Assembly: GCA_040391535.1 (NCBI GenBank)
Contig: JBEBXQ010000019.1
Span: 1-47,342, forward strand
Source: JBEBXQ01 sp040391535
GTDB lineage: Bacteria; Bacteroidota; Bacteroidia; Cytophagales; Spirosomataceae
Direction of reading: 5' to 3'
DNA: 47,342 nt
Shown here: positions 17,446-25,517 of the stretch, one piece after another
How the letters are laid out: each line of letters starts with the position of its first letter
How positions within the stretch are numbered: the stretch's first letter is position 1
The notes under the pieces: generated by a model
What the model was told of the DNA's origin: nothing
The model's input: the letters and a program-made list of their open reading frames with translations, nothing else
Database searches by the model: none
Made by a program: the position numbers and the translations under genes

Positions 17446-20400
17446 ATGAAACATTCATTTTACAAAAGCCGAGTCCTCATAACAAGATGGAATTGGAAGG
17501 CTTGTATAGTAGTTCTCCTCACCAGCTTACTACAATTAGCAAACACCGTTATAGCCGGAAAAGTAACTGTGAAAGATATTACCGGTACTGTACAAACAGG
17601 TGATGGTAATGGAATTCCTGGTGTTAACATTGTGATTAAAGGGACCAATAATGGTACTACAACCGATATTGATGGGAAATTCTCTATCAACGTAAATGAT
17701 GAAAATGCAACACTCATTTTTTCTTCTATCGGGTACGTCAGTCAGGAAATCCCCTTACAGGGCAGAAGTCAGTTAATGGTTACTCTGCTCGATGACGTTA
17801 AACAATTGAGTGAGGTCGTTGTAACCGCATTAGGTATTGAACGGGATGCAAAAACCCTCACCTATTCTACACAACAGATTGACGGAGCCAAACTTACCGA
17901 TGTAAGGGATGCCAACTTTGTCAATACCCTTACCGGGAAAGTAGCAGGTGCCGTTATCACCACAGGTTCTTCAGGCCCCGGCTCTGCAACCAGAGTGGTA
18001 CTGAGAGGGAACCGCTCTATCGGAGGTAATAACAACGCACTGTTTGTCATTGACGGTGTACCGGTTGACAATACAGTACGCGGACAAACTACTTCCGATT
18101 TCGGAGGAATCAACGGTAGTGACGGAGCCAATAACTTTAATCCGGATGATATCGAAACCATCAACGTCCTGAAAGGGGCTGCTGCTTCTGCATTATATGG
18201 CAGCCGTGCAGCCAACGGGGTGATCATGATTACGACGAAAAAGGGGAAATCAGGTAAAATATCAGCCGATATTAATTCAGGCGTATCCGTAGAAACTCCG
18301 TTTATGCTACCGGAGTTGCAGAATACTTACGTACAGGGAGCCGGCGGACAGGCAAACACGAATTCTCCATTCAGCTGGGGCGCAAAAGGACAGACCTATG
18401 AAAACAACATCCGTGATTTCTTCAGAGATGCTATTTCAACCAACAATTCCATTGGTATTTCTGCCGGTTCTGATAAAATGCAGTCTTATATTTCTTATAC
18501 CAATAACTTCAACCAGGGTATATTACCAAATAATAAGCTGATGCGTCATAATCTGAATCTGCGTATCAATAACCAGATCGGAAAGAGATTAACGACTGAC
18601 GCCAAGATTACCTTTACCAATCAGGATATTCAGAATAAGCCGCGCTCCGGTGAAGAAAGTTCATCAACCATGAACCTGTACAAAGTACCCAGAAGCGTCG
18701 ATTTGAATAATGTATATAATACTTTTGAAGATGAAGCCGGCAGGCCTACCTACTGGGGAAGCTCCAGTATTTACATGAACCCTTACTGGACAATTAACAG
18801 GACATTTGCATCTGAAAAAAGAAACCGGGTTATAGCACTCGGCTCCGTCAAGTATGACCTCACCAATTGGCTGAATGTACAGGGCCGGATCAGCTATGAC
18901 TGGTATAATGATCAGCACCAGTATGGTTATTATCACGGCACACTACTGTTTGCCGGCAATGGCGGTTCTTACAGTGAATATAATAACCAGCAGATGGAAC
19001 GCAATATTGACGTCATCCTGTCAGGAAATAATCCACTGGGAGAAGACTTCAACATTACTTATAACATGGGAGCCGGAAATACTTATACGCGTTTCGAACA
19101 GGTGGGAGGCTCTACCAATGGATTGTCAGTACCCAACTGGTTTGCACTTTCTTTCTCATCGGCACTCTCACAAATCAGCGCTTATAACCAGAAAGAACTG
19201 CAGTATGTTTTCGGGACCGCTTCCGTCTCCTTCCGTAATTATTTAACGGTAGACGCCTCTGTAAGAAATGACTGGTCTTCTACACTGCCTAAACCGTACT
19301 CCTATCTTTACTCCGCCTTTGGTGCGAACTTTATCCTTTCCGATGCCATGCAGTTACCCGAATGGATCAGTTTTGCCAAAGTCAGAGGCTCGTGGGCACA
19401 AGTTGGTAATGATGCCAATCCCTATAGCTTATTGCAGGCCTATTCATTCAGCCAGGGAGGTAAAGCAGGTTTTATCTCAAGAAATACACAGCGTCCGGCA
19501 GAAAACCTGAAGCCTGAGATCTCGACTTCGACAGAATTCGGGGTAGATTTCAGGATTTTGAATAACCGTATCGGTCTGGATGCTACCTATTACAACAGCA
19601 ATACAATCAACCAGTTGCTTTCCTTACCGCTTGTCAACGCCTCCGGATTTGCAAGCCAGTACATCAATGCAGGAAAAATCAACAACAAAGGTTTCGAGCT
19701 TACCATTTCAGGTTCTCCACTGAAAGGCAATGCTTTAGAGTGGGAAACTTCACTAAACATGGCCAGAAACGTCAGTACCATTGTAGAGCTGCATGAAAAC
19801 ATCAAAGACGTTGCACTGGGAGGAAACACCAGAACTACTACAGCTATTGTAAGAGAAGGCGGCTCATATGGAGAATTAAGAGCTTTCGGATGGCAAAAGG
19901 ACGCCAATGGCAATTATGTGGTAAATCAGAACGGCCTGCCGGTTTCCACCACATTTAATGACAATATTATCGGGAACTACAACCCTAAGCTGACCTTCGG
20001 ATTCAATAATACGTTTTCTTATAAGAACCTGTCCCTTTCATTTCTGCTTGACGGGCGAATCGGTGGCATTATTGTATCGGGTACAGATGGCAACCTGGCC
20101 TTTGACGGAACAGCCAAATATACAGAAGAACACAGGGAAGGAAACTGGGTATTGGATGCTGTAGTGATGGATGCCAGCGGGAATGTAACCTCTGAGAAAA
20201 ACACAAAAGCAATCACAGCAGAACAGTTCTGGCAAACAGCTTCTCAGGGACGCTATACCTGGGGTGAGTTCTTTGCCTATAATACGACCAATCTGCGTCT
20301 TAGAGAACTTTCTTTTGGTTACAGTATCCCTACCCCTCAGAATTTCTTTATCAAAAATGCGAAGTTGTCTATTACAGCAAGAAACCTGTTTTTCCTTTAC

Positions 20401-20556
20401 AGAGGAAACGCTATCCTGGACATTCCAGGGCTTGGCCAGCGCAAACTTCCGATTGATCCGGACGTAAACCTGAGTGCAGCCAATTACCAGGGTGTTGAAT
20501 ACGGAGGGCTACCTTCCACCAGAACCGTAGGTCTTAATCTTAAACTAGGATTTTAA
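17446..20556 (+). CDS. SusC/RagA TonB-dependent outer membrane transporter, no STN domain
   Basis: This 1036-residue protein has a signal peptide (about 1-38), a carboxypeptidase-D-like domain (about 46-115, TGTVQTGDGNGIPGVNIVIK), a TonB-box region near VVVTALGIERDAKTLTY, a plug (about 135-260; NPDDIETINVLKGAAASALYG) and a 22-strand barrel ending in Phe (LNLKLGF). It imports a ligand across the outer membrane with its SusD lid and TonB energy. Unlike the second SusC here, it has no STN domain, so it should not signal to a FecR protein; the anti-sigma gene upstream is correspondingly stunted. SusD follows after 45 bases. The substrate is unknown; the exported enzymes downstream suggest an amino sugar or a similar hydroxylated compound. 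Confidence 0.95.
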   Translation: MKHSFYKSRVLITRWNWKACIVVLLTSLLQLANTVIAGKVTVKDITGTVQTGDGNGIPGVNIVIKGTNNGTTTDIDGKFSINVNDENATLIFSSIGYVSQEIPLQGRSQLMVTLLDDVKQLSEVVVTALGIERDAKTLTYSTQQIDGAKLTDVRDANFVNTLTGKVAGAVITTGSSGPGSATRVVLRGNRSIGGNNNALFVIDGVPVDNTVRGQTTSDFGGINGSDGANNFNPDDIETINVLKGAAASALYGSRAANGVIMITTKKGKSGKISADINSGVSVETPFMLPELQNTYVQGAGGQANTNSPFSWGAKGQTYENNIRDFFRDAISTNNSIGISAGSDKMQSYISYTNNFNQGILPNNKLMRHNLNLRINNQIGKRLTTDAKITFTNQDIQNKPRSGEESSSTMNLYKVPRSVDLNNVYNTFEDEAGRPTYWGSSSIYMNPYWTINRTFASEKRNRVIALGSVKYDLTNWLNVQGRISYDWYNDQHQYGYYHGTLLFAGNGGSYSEYNNQQMERNIDVILSGNNPLGEDFNITYNMGAGNTYTRFEQVGGSTNGLSVPNWFALSFSSALSQISAYNQKELQYVFGTASVSFRNYLTVDASVRNDWSSTLPKPYSYLYSAFGANFILSDAMQLPEWISFAKVRGSWAQVGNDANPYSLLQAYSFSQGGKAGFISRNTQRPAENLKPEISTSTEFGVDFRILNNRIGLDATYYNSNTINQLLSLPLVNASGFASQYINAGKINNKGFELTISGSPLKGNALEWETSLNMARNVSTIVELHENIKDVALGGNTRTTTAIVREGGSYGELRAFGWQKDANGNYVVNQNGLPVSTTFNDNIIGNYNPKLTFGFNNTFSYKNLSLSFLLDGRIGGIIVSGTDGNLAFDGTAKYTEEHREGNWVLDAVVMDASGNVTSEKNTKAITAEQFWQTASQGRYTWGEFFAYNTTNLRLRELSFGYSIPTPQNFFIKNAKLSITARNLFFLYRGNAILDIPGLGQRKLPIDPDVNLSAANYQGVEYGGLPSTRTVGLNLKLGF

Positions 20557-20601
20557 TTCTGCTTCTCAACATTCCTTATCAAATTCAAAACATTAGCAAA
20601 T

Positions 20602-22176
20602 ATGAACGTTTTCAAAAATAAATACAGCAGGTTGTCCATCCTGAGTCTTATGACGGGCTCTGCGGTTTTAGTAGGTAGCTGCACAGCGGACTTTGACGAA
20701 ATCAATACAAGTAAAACAGCTATTACTGTTCTTTCTCCGGCAGAGCTACCCTTTTTATTTGCCCGGGCTCAGCAACAGGGTTCTTATGCAGCAGGTACTT
20801 ATCAAACAGCTCAAAACCTGTTTGCAGACCTGTTTGCGCAATATTTTGCAACCACAACGCCTAATTTCCAGTCAGACCGCTACTTCATGCACCCCACCTG
20901 GATCAACAGTCACTGGAACCCCATTTATACACAGGTTGTTCCACAGCTGAAAAGCTTGTTTCAGAATACGGATCCTTCATCACCGGAATATGCACTGGCA
21001 GATATCTGGTGGGTTTTCTCGTTCCATCGCCTGACAGACTATTACGGTCCGATTCCCTACTTTGATGCCGGTGAACCTGCCAACACTGTCAAGTATGATT
21101 CGCAGGAATCTGTTTATGATGATTTTTTCAAGCGGCTGGCATCAGCGGCGGCAGTTTTAAAATCAAATGCAGCAGCTAAGCCTTACGCCAGTCATGATGT
21201 GATATATGATGGTGATGCAGCCAAATGGCTGAAGTTTTGTAATACTTTACGTTTACGGTTGGCACTCCGTATTTCCAAAGCAGATCCGGCCAGAGCGAAA
21301 ACAGAAGCAGAAGCCGCTATTGCCGACGGAGTGATGACGGAGAGAGAGGATAATGCTGTAATGATGAAAAACCTTACAGGAGGTGATTATAATGGTCTGG
21401 CCACGATTTCAGGCTGGGGTGAATTCAGGATGAGTGCTTCGATGGAATCCTATCTGAAAGGATATGATGATCCCCGTATCGGGATTTATTTCCAGCCAGC
21501 ATTTTCTACCCAAACTTACGAAGGACTTCGGAATGGCCTGGATGCTACTCAGCTCGCTATTACAAAAAATACCAATGATGCGACTTCAAATGTAGGTACA
21601 CGCTGGATCGTCAATACCGGAGCAGGATCAGCCTGGGACCGCCAGCTTGCCGCTGATCAGGAAATTATGTTTACCGCCGAAGCATATTTTTTAAGGGCAG
21701 AAGCAGCTCTTAACGGATGGCAGGCCGGCGGAACTGCGAAGGAACTCTATGAAAATGGTATCCGCGCTTCAATGGCATACTGGGGTGTGTCTGATGGAGC
21801 AGCAGATGCATATATAGCTGGTACTAAAGCACCGGTTGCACCCGAAGACGGCATGAACTCTCCGGCTGTGGCGACCATCCCTGTGAGCTGGGGAGCAACT
21901 GAAGCCATCCAGAGAGAACAGATTGCTACACAAAAATGGCTTGCTGTTTATCCTGACGGATTAGAAGCATGGGCAGAAGTAAGAAGAACAGGTTGGCCTA
22001 AACTGTATGATGTGCTTAATTCAGTCAACAATGACCTGCCTACCACTGCACGCCCCCGCAGAATTCCGTTCCTGTCAGCGGAGTATACCAACAATGCCCC
22101 TGCAATGGAAAATGCAGTGAAATTACTGGGAGGCCCTGACAAACCCAATACCCCTCTCTGGTGGGATAAAAATTAA
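20602..22176 (+). CDS. SusD/RagB nutrient-binding outer membrane lipoprotein
   Basis: This 524-residue lipoprotein has a signal peptide with lipobox LVGSC, lipid-anchored Cys27, followed by CTADFDEIN. The helical SusD-like fold shows the family motifs ADIWWVFSFHRLTDYYGPIPYF and a C-terminal segment with QIATQKWLAVYPDGLEAWAE, each read in parts, characteristic of the large SusD/RagB subfamily whose genes follow barrel genes like the one at 17446. It should sit on the cell surface as the lid of that SusC. A strong terminator lies 14 bases after the stop, so the sigma-SusCD block ends here. Ligand unknown. Confidence 0.94.
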   Translation: MNVFKNKYSRLSILSLMTGSAVLVGSCTADFDEINTSKTAITVLSPAELPFLFARAQQQGSYAAGTYQTAQNLFADLFAQYFATTTPNFQSDRYFMHPTWINSHWNPIYTQVVPQLKSLFQNTDPSSPEYALADIWWVFSFHRLTDYYGPIPYFDAGEPANTVKYDSQESVYDDFFKRLASAAAVLKSNAAAKPYASHDVIYDGDAAKWLKFCNTLRLRLALRISKADPARAKTEAEAAIADGVMTEREDNAVMMKNLTGGDYNGLATISGWGEFRMSASMESYLKGYDDPRIGIYFQPAFSTQTYEGLRNGLDATQLAITKNTNDATSNVGTRWIVNTGAGSAWDRQLAADQEIMFTAEAYFLRAEAALNGWQAGGTAKELYENGIRASMAYWGVSDGAADAYIAGTKAPVAPEDGMNSPAVATIPVSWGATEAIQREQIATQKWLAVYPDGLEAWAEVRRTGWPKLYDVLNSVNNDLPTTARPRRIPFLSAEYTNNAPAMENAVKLLGGPDKPNTPLWWDKN

Positions 22177-22190
22177 AAAAATCAGTGTAT

Positions 22191-22230
22191 AAGAAAAGTC
22201 TTTCGGATTCCGTTCCGAAAGACTTTTCTT
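22191..22230 (+). terminator. Strong intrinsic terminator after SusD
   Basis: A perfect 17-base inverted repeat (22191-22207 with 22214-22230, core GTCTTTCGGA / TCCGAAAGAC) has a 6-base loop and ends in CTTTTCTTCTT. It begins 14 bases after the SusD stop and separates the SusCD genes from the exported enzyme genes. Confidence 0.9.
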
Positions 22231-22498
22231 CTTAATCACCGCTATATTATGGTTAGCCCTTAGCATTTCAATTCGATAATCAGGAGATATTAATCCTGCA
22301 CTTTCAAACCATCAGATCCTACGGGGTTTCATTTTAATCTTTTTTTACATTTAAATACCAACCATATCCCCATATTTAAAAATCATAAAATATTCTCCTG
22401 AAAAAGAGTATAACACCATAGAATTATTGTCTTTTAAAAGAAAATACCCAATTTTAAAATCAGGCAGCTATCAATTATGACATTTACTGTATAGAATC

Positions 22499-23719
22499 AT
22501 GATCAACCGAAGAGATTTAATCAAACAATTATCCGGTGTCCCGTTACTGGGTGCCTTAATCGGCACGGGAAGCTATGCTTCGGCCGCTGAAGCTTTGACT
22601 CCCTCTGCTACCAGAAGCCTGATCAGTGAACTGGGAATCAGAACTTTTATCAACGCAGCAGGCACCTACACTGCCATGACCGGTTCGCTCATGCAGGATG
22701 AAGTGGTGGAAGCGATTCAGTCTACTTCAAAAGATTTCATGATGCTTGATGAAGTACAAACGAAGGTCGGCGAAAAAATAGCTGCTCTGACGCACGCTGA
22801 AGCTGCCGTAGTAACCGCCGGTTGTTTTTCTGCTCTCACGCTTGGCCTGGCCGGCGTACTGACCGGTATGGATCAGAAAAAAGTGGAAGCATTACCACAT
22901 CTGGAGGGAACGGACATCAAATCGGAGGTGATTATGCAGAAATCACATAATATCGGTTACAAACAGGCGCTCACCAATACCGGGGTGAAAATTATCATGA
23001 TAGAAACCGCTGAAGAACTGGAAAAAGCGATCAGCAATAAAACGGCAATGCTGTGGTTCCTGCACATTCAGTCTGACAAAGGTCAGATCCAGCATGAACA
23101 ATGGATACAAATCGCAAAAAAACACAATATCCCAACCATGATTGATATCGCGGCAGATGTGCCTCCGGTTGAAAATTTATGGAAATTTAATGACATGGGA
23201 TTTGATCTGGTATGTGTATCCGGTGGAAAAGCCATGAGAGGCCCCCAGAGTGCCGGTCTGCTGATGGGGAAAAAACAATATATCGAAGCTGCACGGTTAA
23301 GCATGCCTCCGCGGGGAACGACCATCGGCAGAGGTATGAAAGTGAATAAGGAGGAGATCATTGGTATGTATGTGGCTCTTGACACCTTCATCAGACAGGA
23401 CCATAAGAAAGTATGGAAAACCTGGGAAGACCGCACAGCCCTGATTGCGAATGCCGCCAAAACTGTGAAAGGTGTTGAGGTGCAAACGACAGTACCTGAG
23501 CTCGGGAATCATACACCCACTCTCAGAATCACCTGGGACAGTAGTAAAATCGGTATAACGCCTAAGCAATTGCAGGAAAATCTCCGCAACGGAAATCCAT
23601 CCATTGAAACAACCGGCAGTGAAAAACATATCGGGATTACCACCTGGATGATGAAACCCGGACAGGAAAAGATTGTTGCCACCAGAATTAAAGAAGAACT
23701 CACCAAAGCTATCATTTAA
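22499..23719 (+). CDS. Tat-exported PLP-dependent SelA/DgaE-like ammonia-lyase
   Basis: This 406-residue protein begins with a twin-arginine signal (NRRDLIKQLSG, hydrophobic core to about 24, Ala-Ser-Ala near 28-30). The rest is a fold-type I PLP enzyme of the SelA-related group that includes D-glucosaminate-6-phosphate ammonia-lyase (DgaE). The likely Schiff-base lysine is Lys244 in SGGKAMRGPQSAG, and Asp216 in MIDIAAD should contact the PLP ring nitrogen. DgaE-type enzymes eliminate ammonia from a 2-amino-3-hydroxy acid to give a 2-keto-3-deoxy acid. Tat export fits a protein folded around its cofactor. It is the first of five closely spaced genes for exported proteins, next to a cog3964 amidohydrolase, the same pairing as EF_0837/EF_0838. 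An unphosphorylated aldonate substrate is inferred. Confidence 0.85.
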   Translation: MINRRDLIKQLSGVPLLGALIGTGSYASAAEALTPSATRSLISELGIRTFINAAGTYTAMTGSLMQDEVVEAIQSTSKDFMMLDEVQTKVGEKIAALTHAEAAVVTAGCFSALTLGLAGVLTGMDQKKVEALPHLEGTDIKSEVIMQKSHNIGYKQALTNTGVKIIMIETAEELEKAISNKTAMLWFLHIQSDKGQIQHEQWIQIAKKHNIPTMIDIAADVPPVENLWKFNDMGFDLVCVSGGKAMRGPQSAGLLMGKKQYIEAARLSMPPRGTTIGRGMKVNKEEIIGMYVALDTFIRQDHKKVWKTWEDRTALIANAAKTVKGVEVQTTVPELGNHTPTLRITWDSSKIGITPKQLQENLRNGNPSIETTGSEKHIGITTWMMKPGQEKIVATRIKEELTKAII

Positions 23720-23761
23720 GTAATTGTATTTCCTGTACCCTTAATCATCCGAATTTCAGAT

Positions 23762-25015
23762 ATGAAAAGATTCCGTTTCCTGTTAATCCTGGTGCTATGT
23801 ACTCTGTCCGGTACGATTTCCTATGCACAAAACTACACTTATCACGTGCTGATCAAAGGTGGTACCCTGATAGACCCGAAAAACAATATCAACGCCGTAA
23901 TGGATGTGGGTATTTATGAGGGAAAAGTTACAAAAGTGGGCAAAAATCTGGATGCGTCAACGGCCCGTCAGGTGGTTGATGCAACCGGCATGTATGTAAC
24001 ACCCGGCCTGATTGATATACACGGTCACGTCTTTGCCGGCACACAGCATAATCATTACCTGAGCGACGGATTTACAGCTTTATTTCCTGACGGATATACG
24101 TTCCGTGTAGGCGTGACCACCATTGTAGACGCAGGTGGCGCAGGCTGGTCCAATTTCCCGACTTTCCGCAACAATATTATTATGACATCAAAAACCCGTG
24201 TATTTTCCCTGCTGAATATCGTAGGAGAAGGAATGCGTGGTGGTGCCTGGGAACAGGATACGACAGACATGGACCCTAAAATGGCAGCAGCCGTCGCCTT
24301 AAAATATCCGAATGATATCGTAGGTTTCAAAGTTGCCCATTACAGCGGTAAAAGCTGGACTCCGGTAGACCGGGCCGTTGACGCAGGAAAACTGGCTAAT
24401 ATGCCCGTTATGGTTGATTTTGGCGGCAGTACACCCCCACTTCCTATCGAGGAACTGTTCATGAAACACCTTCGCCCGGGTGATATATTCACCCATACCT
24501 ATACGCTGCTGCCTAATAATGTCAGGGAAACAGTTGTTGACGAAGCAACCAAAAAAGTAAAACCCTTCGTCTGGGATGCCGTGAAAAGGGGAATTGTCTT
24601 TGATGTAGGTTATGGAGGGGCAAGCTTTAACTATACGCAGGCCATTCCGGCTATTAAAGAAGGTTTCTGGCCTACGACCATCAGCACCGACCTGCACACA
24701 GGAAGTATGAATGCTTCTATGAGTGACATGCTGCGGATTATGTCCAAATTCTATGCGATGGGAATGGATCTGCCGGCGGTTATTAAAGCAAGTACCTGGA
24801 TGCCTGCAAAAGTAATCAATAAGGATTATCTGGGTCATCTGTCCGAAGGTGCTATCGCAGACGTGGCTATTTTCTCTATGCGGAAAGGCAATTTCGGTTT
24901 TTATGACAAGACAGGGTACAGAGTAGAAAGCAAAGAGAAGCTGGAATGTGAAATGACCGTTATGGGAGGAAAAATTGTATACGATCTGAACGGTATCGCC
25001 AAACCCATTTATTAA
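23762..25015 (+). CDS. Exported cog3964 (EF_0837-type) amidohydrolase/deacetylase
   Basis: This 417-residue protein has a Sec signal peptide ending SYAQ (about 1-23) and an amidohydrolase barrel. HGH (His87, His89) in GLIDIHGH supplies the first metal ligands, Lys190 in VGFKVAHY is the likely carbamylated lysine, His245 in FTHTYT and Asp310 in ISTDLHTG complete the site. The usual second-metal histidine after strand 5 (family form MVH) is Asp219 here (MVDFGG). Members were first called dihydroorotases; characterised ones, as I recall, hydrolyse N-acetyl-D-amino acids and acetyl-(R)-mandelate. A deacetylase acting before the PLP lyase at 22499 would fit, since N-acetylglucosaminate is an N-acetyl-D-amino acid. 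Gene gap upstream is 42 bases. Confidence 0.85.
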   Translation: MKRFRFLLILVLCTLSGTISYAQNYTYHVLIKGGTLIDPKNNINAVMDVGIYEGKVTKVGKNLDASTARQVVDATGMYVTPGLIDIHGHVFAGTQHNHYLSDGFTALFPDGYTFRVGVTTIVDAGGAGWSNFPTFRNNIIMTSKTRVFSLLNIVGEGMRGGAWEQDTTDMDPKMAAAVALKYPNDIVGFKVAHYSGKSWTPVDRAVDAGKLANMPVMVDFGGSTPPLPIEELFMKHLRPGDIFTHTYTLLPNNVRETVVDEATKKVKPFVWDAVKRGIVFDVGYGGASFNYTQAIPAIKEGFWPTTISTDLHTGSMNASMSDMLRIMSKFYAMGMDLPAVIKASTWMPAKVINKDYLGHLSEGAIADVAIFSMRKGNFGFYDKTGYRVESKEKLECEMTVMGGKIVYDLNGIAKPIY

Positions 25016-25052
25016 CACACAACATCCTCAAAGTATTATCAAAGATCGTTTT

Positions 25053-25505
25053 ATGGCGCAATTCAATCTTCGGAAGATCAGAAAACCCATTGTACTGCAA
25101 TGGGTTCTTATCTCGGTAACCGGCTATATGAGCGTGAGTTTTAATACATTTTCACAGCATTACCAAAGTAAAGAAAGATGGTCGGCTCCTGCCTGGGCAG
25201 ATACCCTTCGCAGTCCGTTTGCAGAGAATGATGAAGCTATGCTGGCAAATGGAGAAGATCTTTTCATGCTTTATTGCGCGCTCTGTCATGGAGAAAGCGG
25301 TCATGGTGACGGGGCTGCCGGCGGTGCGCTGGGTGAAAAGCCGGCCAATTTTCATGATACCATTGTGACACGCCAGTCTGACGGAGCTCTTTTCTGGAAA
25401 ATCAGTACCGGAAATGGTAATATGCCGCCTTTTGCAGAAGCTTTTTCAGAAGAACAACGCTGGCAACTGGTTGCTTATCTGAGGAATTTAACTGTGGCCC
25501 CCTAA
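25053..25505 (+). CDS. Exported c-type cytochrome
   Basis: This 150-residue protein has an N-terminal hydrophobic segment (about 12-34) serving as signal or anchor, followed by a single-haem cytochrome c domain. The haem site is CALCH (Cys75, Cys78, His79) and the likely axial Met is Met124 in GNGNMPPF, typical of small class I cytochromes with the YCALCHGESGHGDG signature. It acts in the periplasm as a one-electron carrier. It lies 37 bases after the amidohydrolase gene and 12 bases before the PQQ-type dehydrogenase, so it is very probably the electron acceptor of that enzyme. Confidence 0.9.
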   Translation: MAQFNLRKIRKPIVLQWVLISVTGYMSVSFNTFSQHYQSKERWSAPAWADTLRSPFAENDEAMLANGEDLFMLYCALCHGESGHGDGAAGGALGEKPANFHDTIVTRQSDGALFWKISTGNGNMPPFAEAFSEEQRWQLVAYLRNLTVAP

Positions 25506-25517
25506 TCAGTATAGATC

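Noticed and set aside
24299..25018. Antisense open frame of 239 codons over the amidohydrolase gene
   Set aside because: It mirrors a clearly coding gene with signal peptide and motifs, and its own translation resembles nothing.
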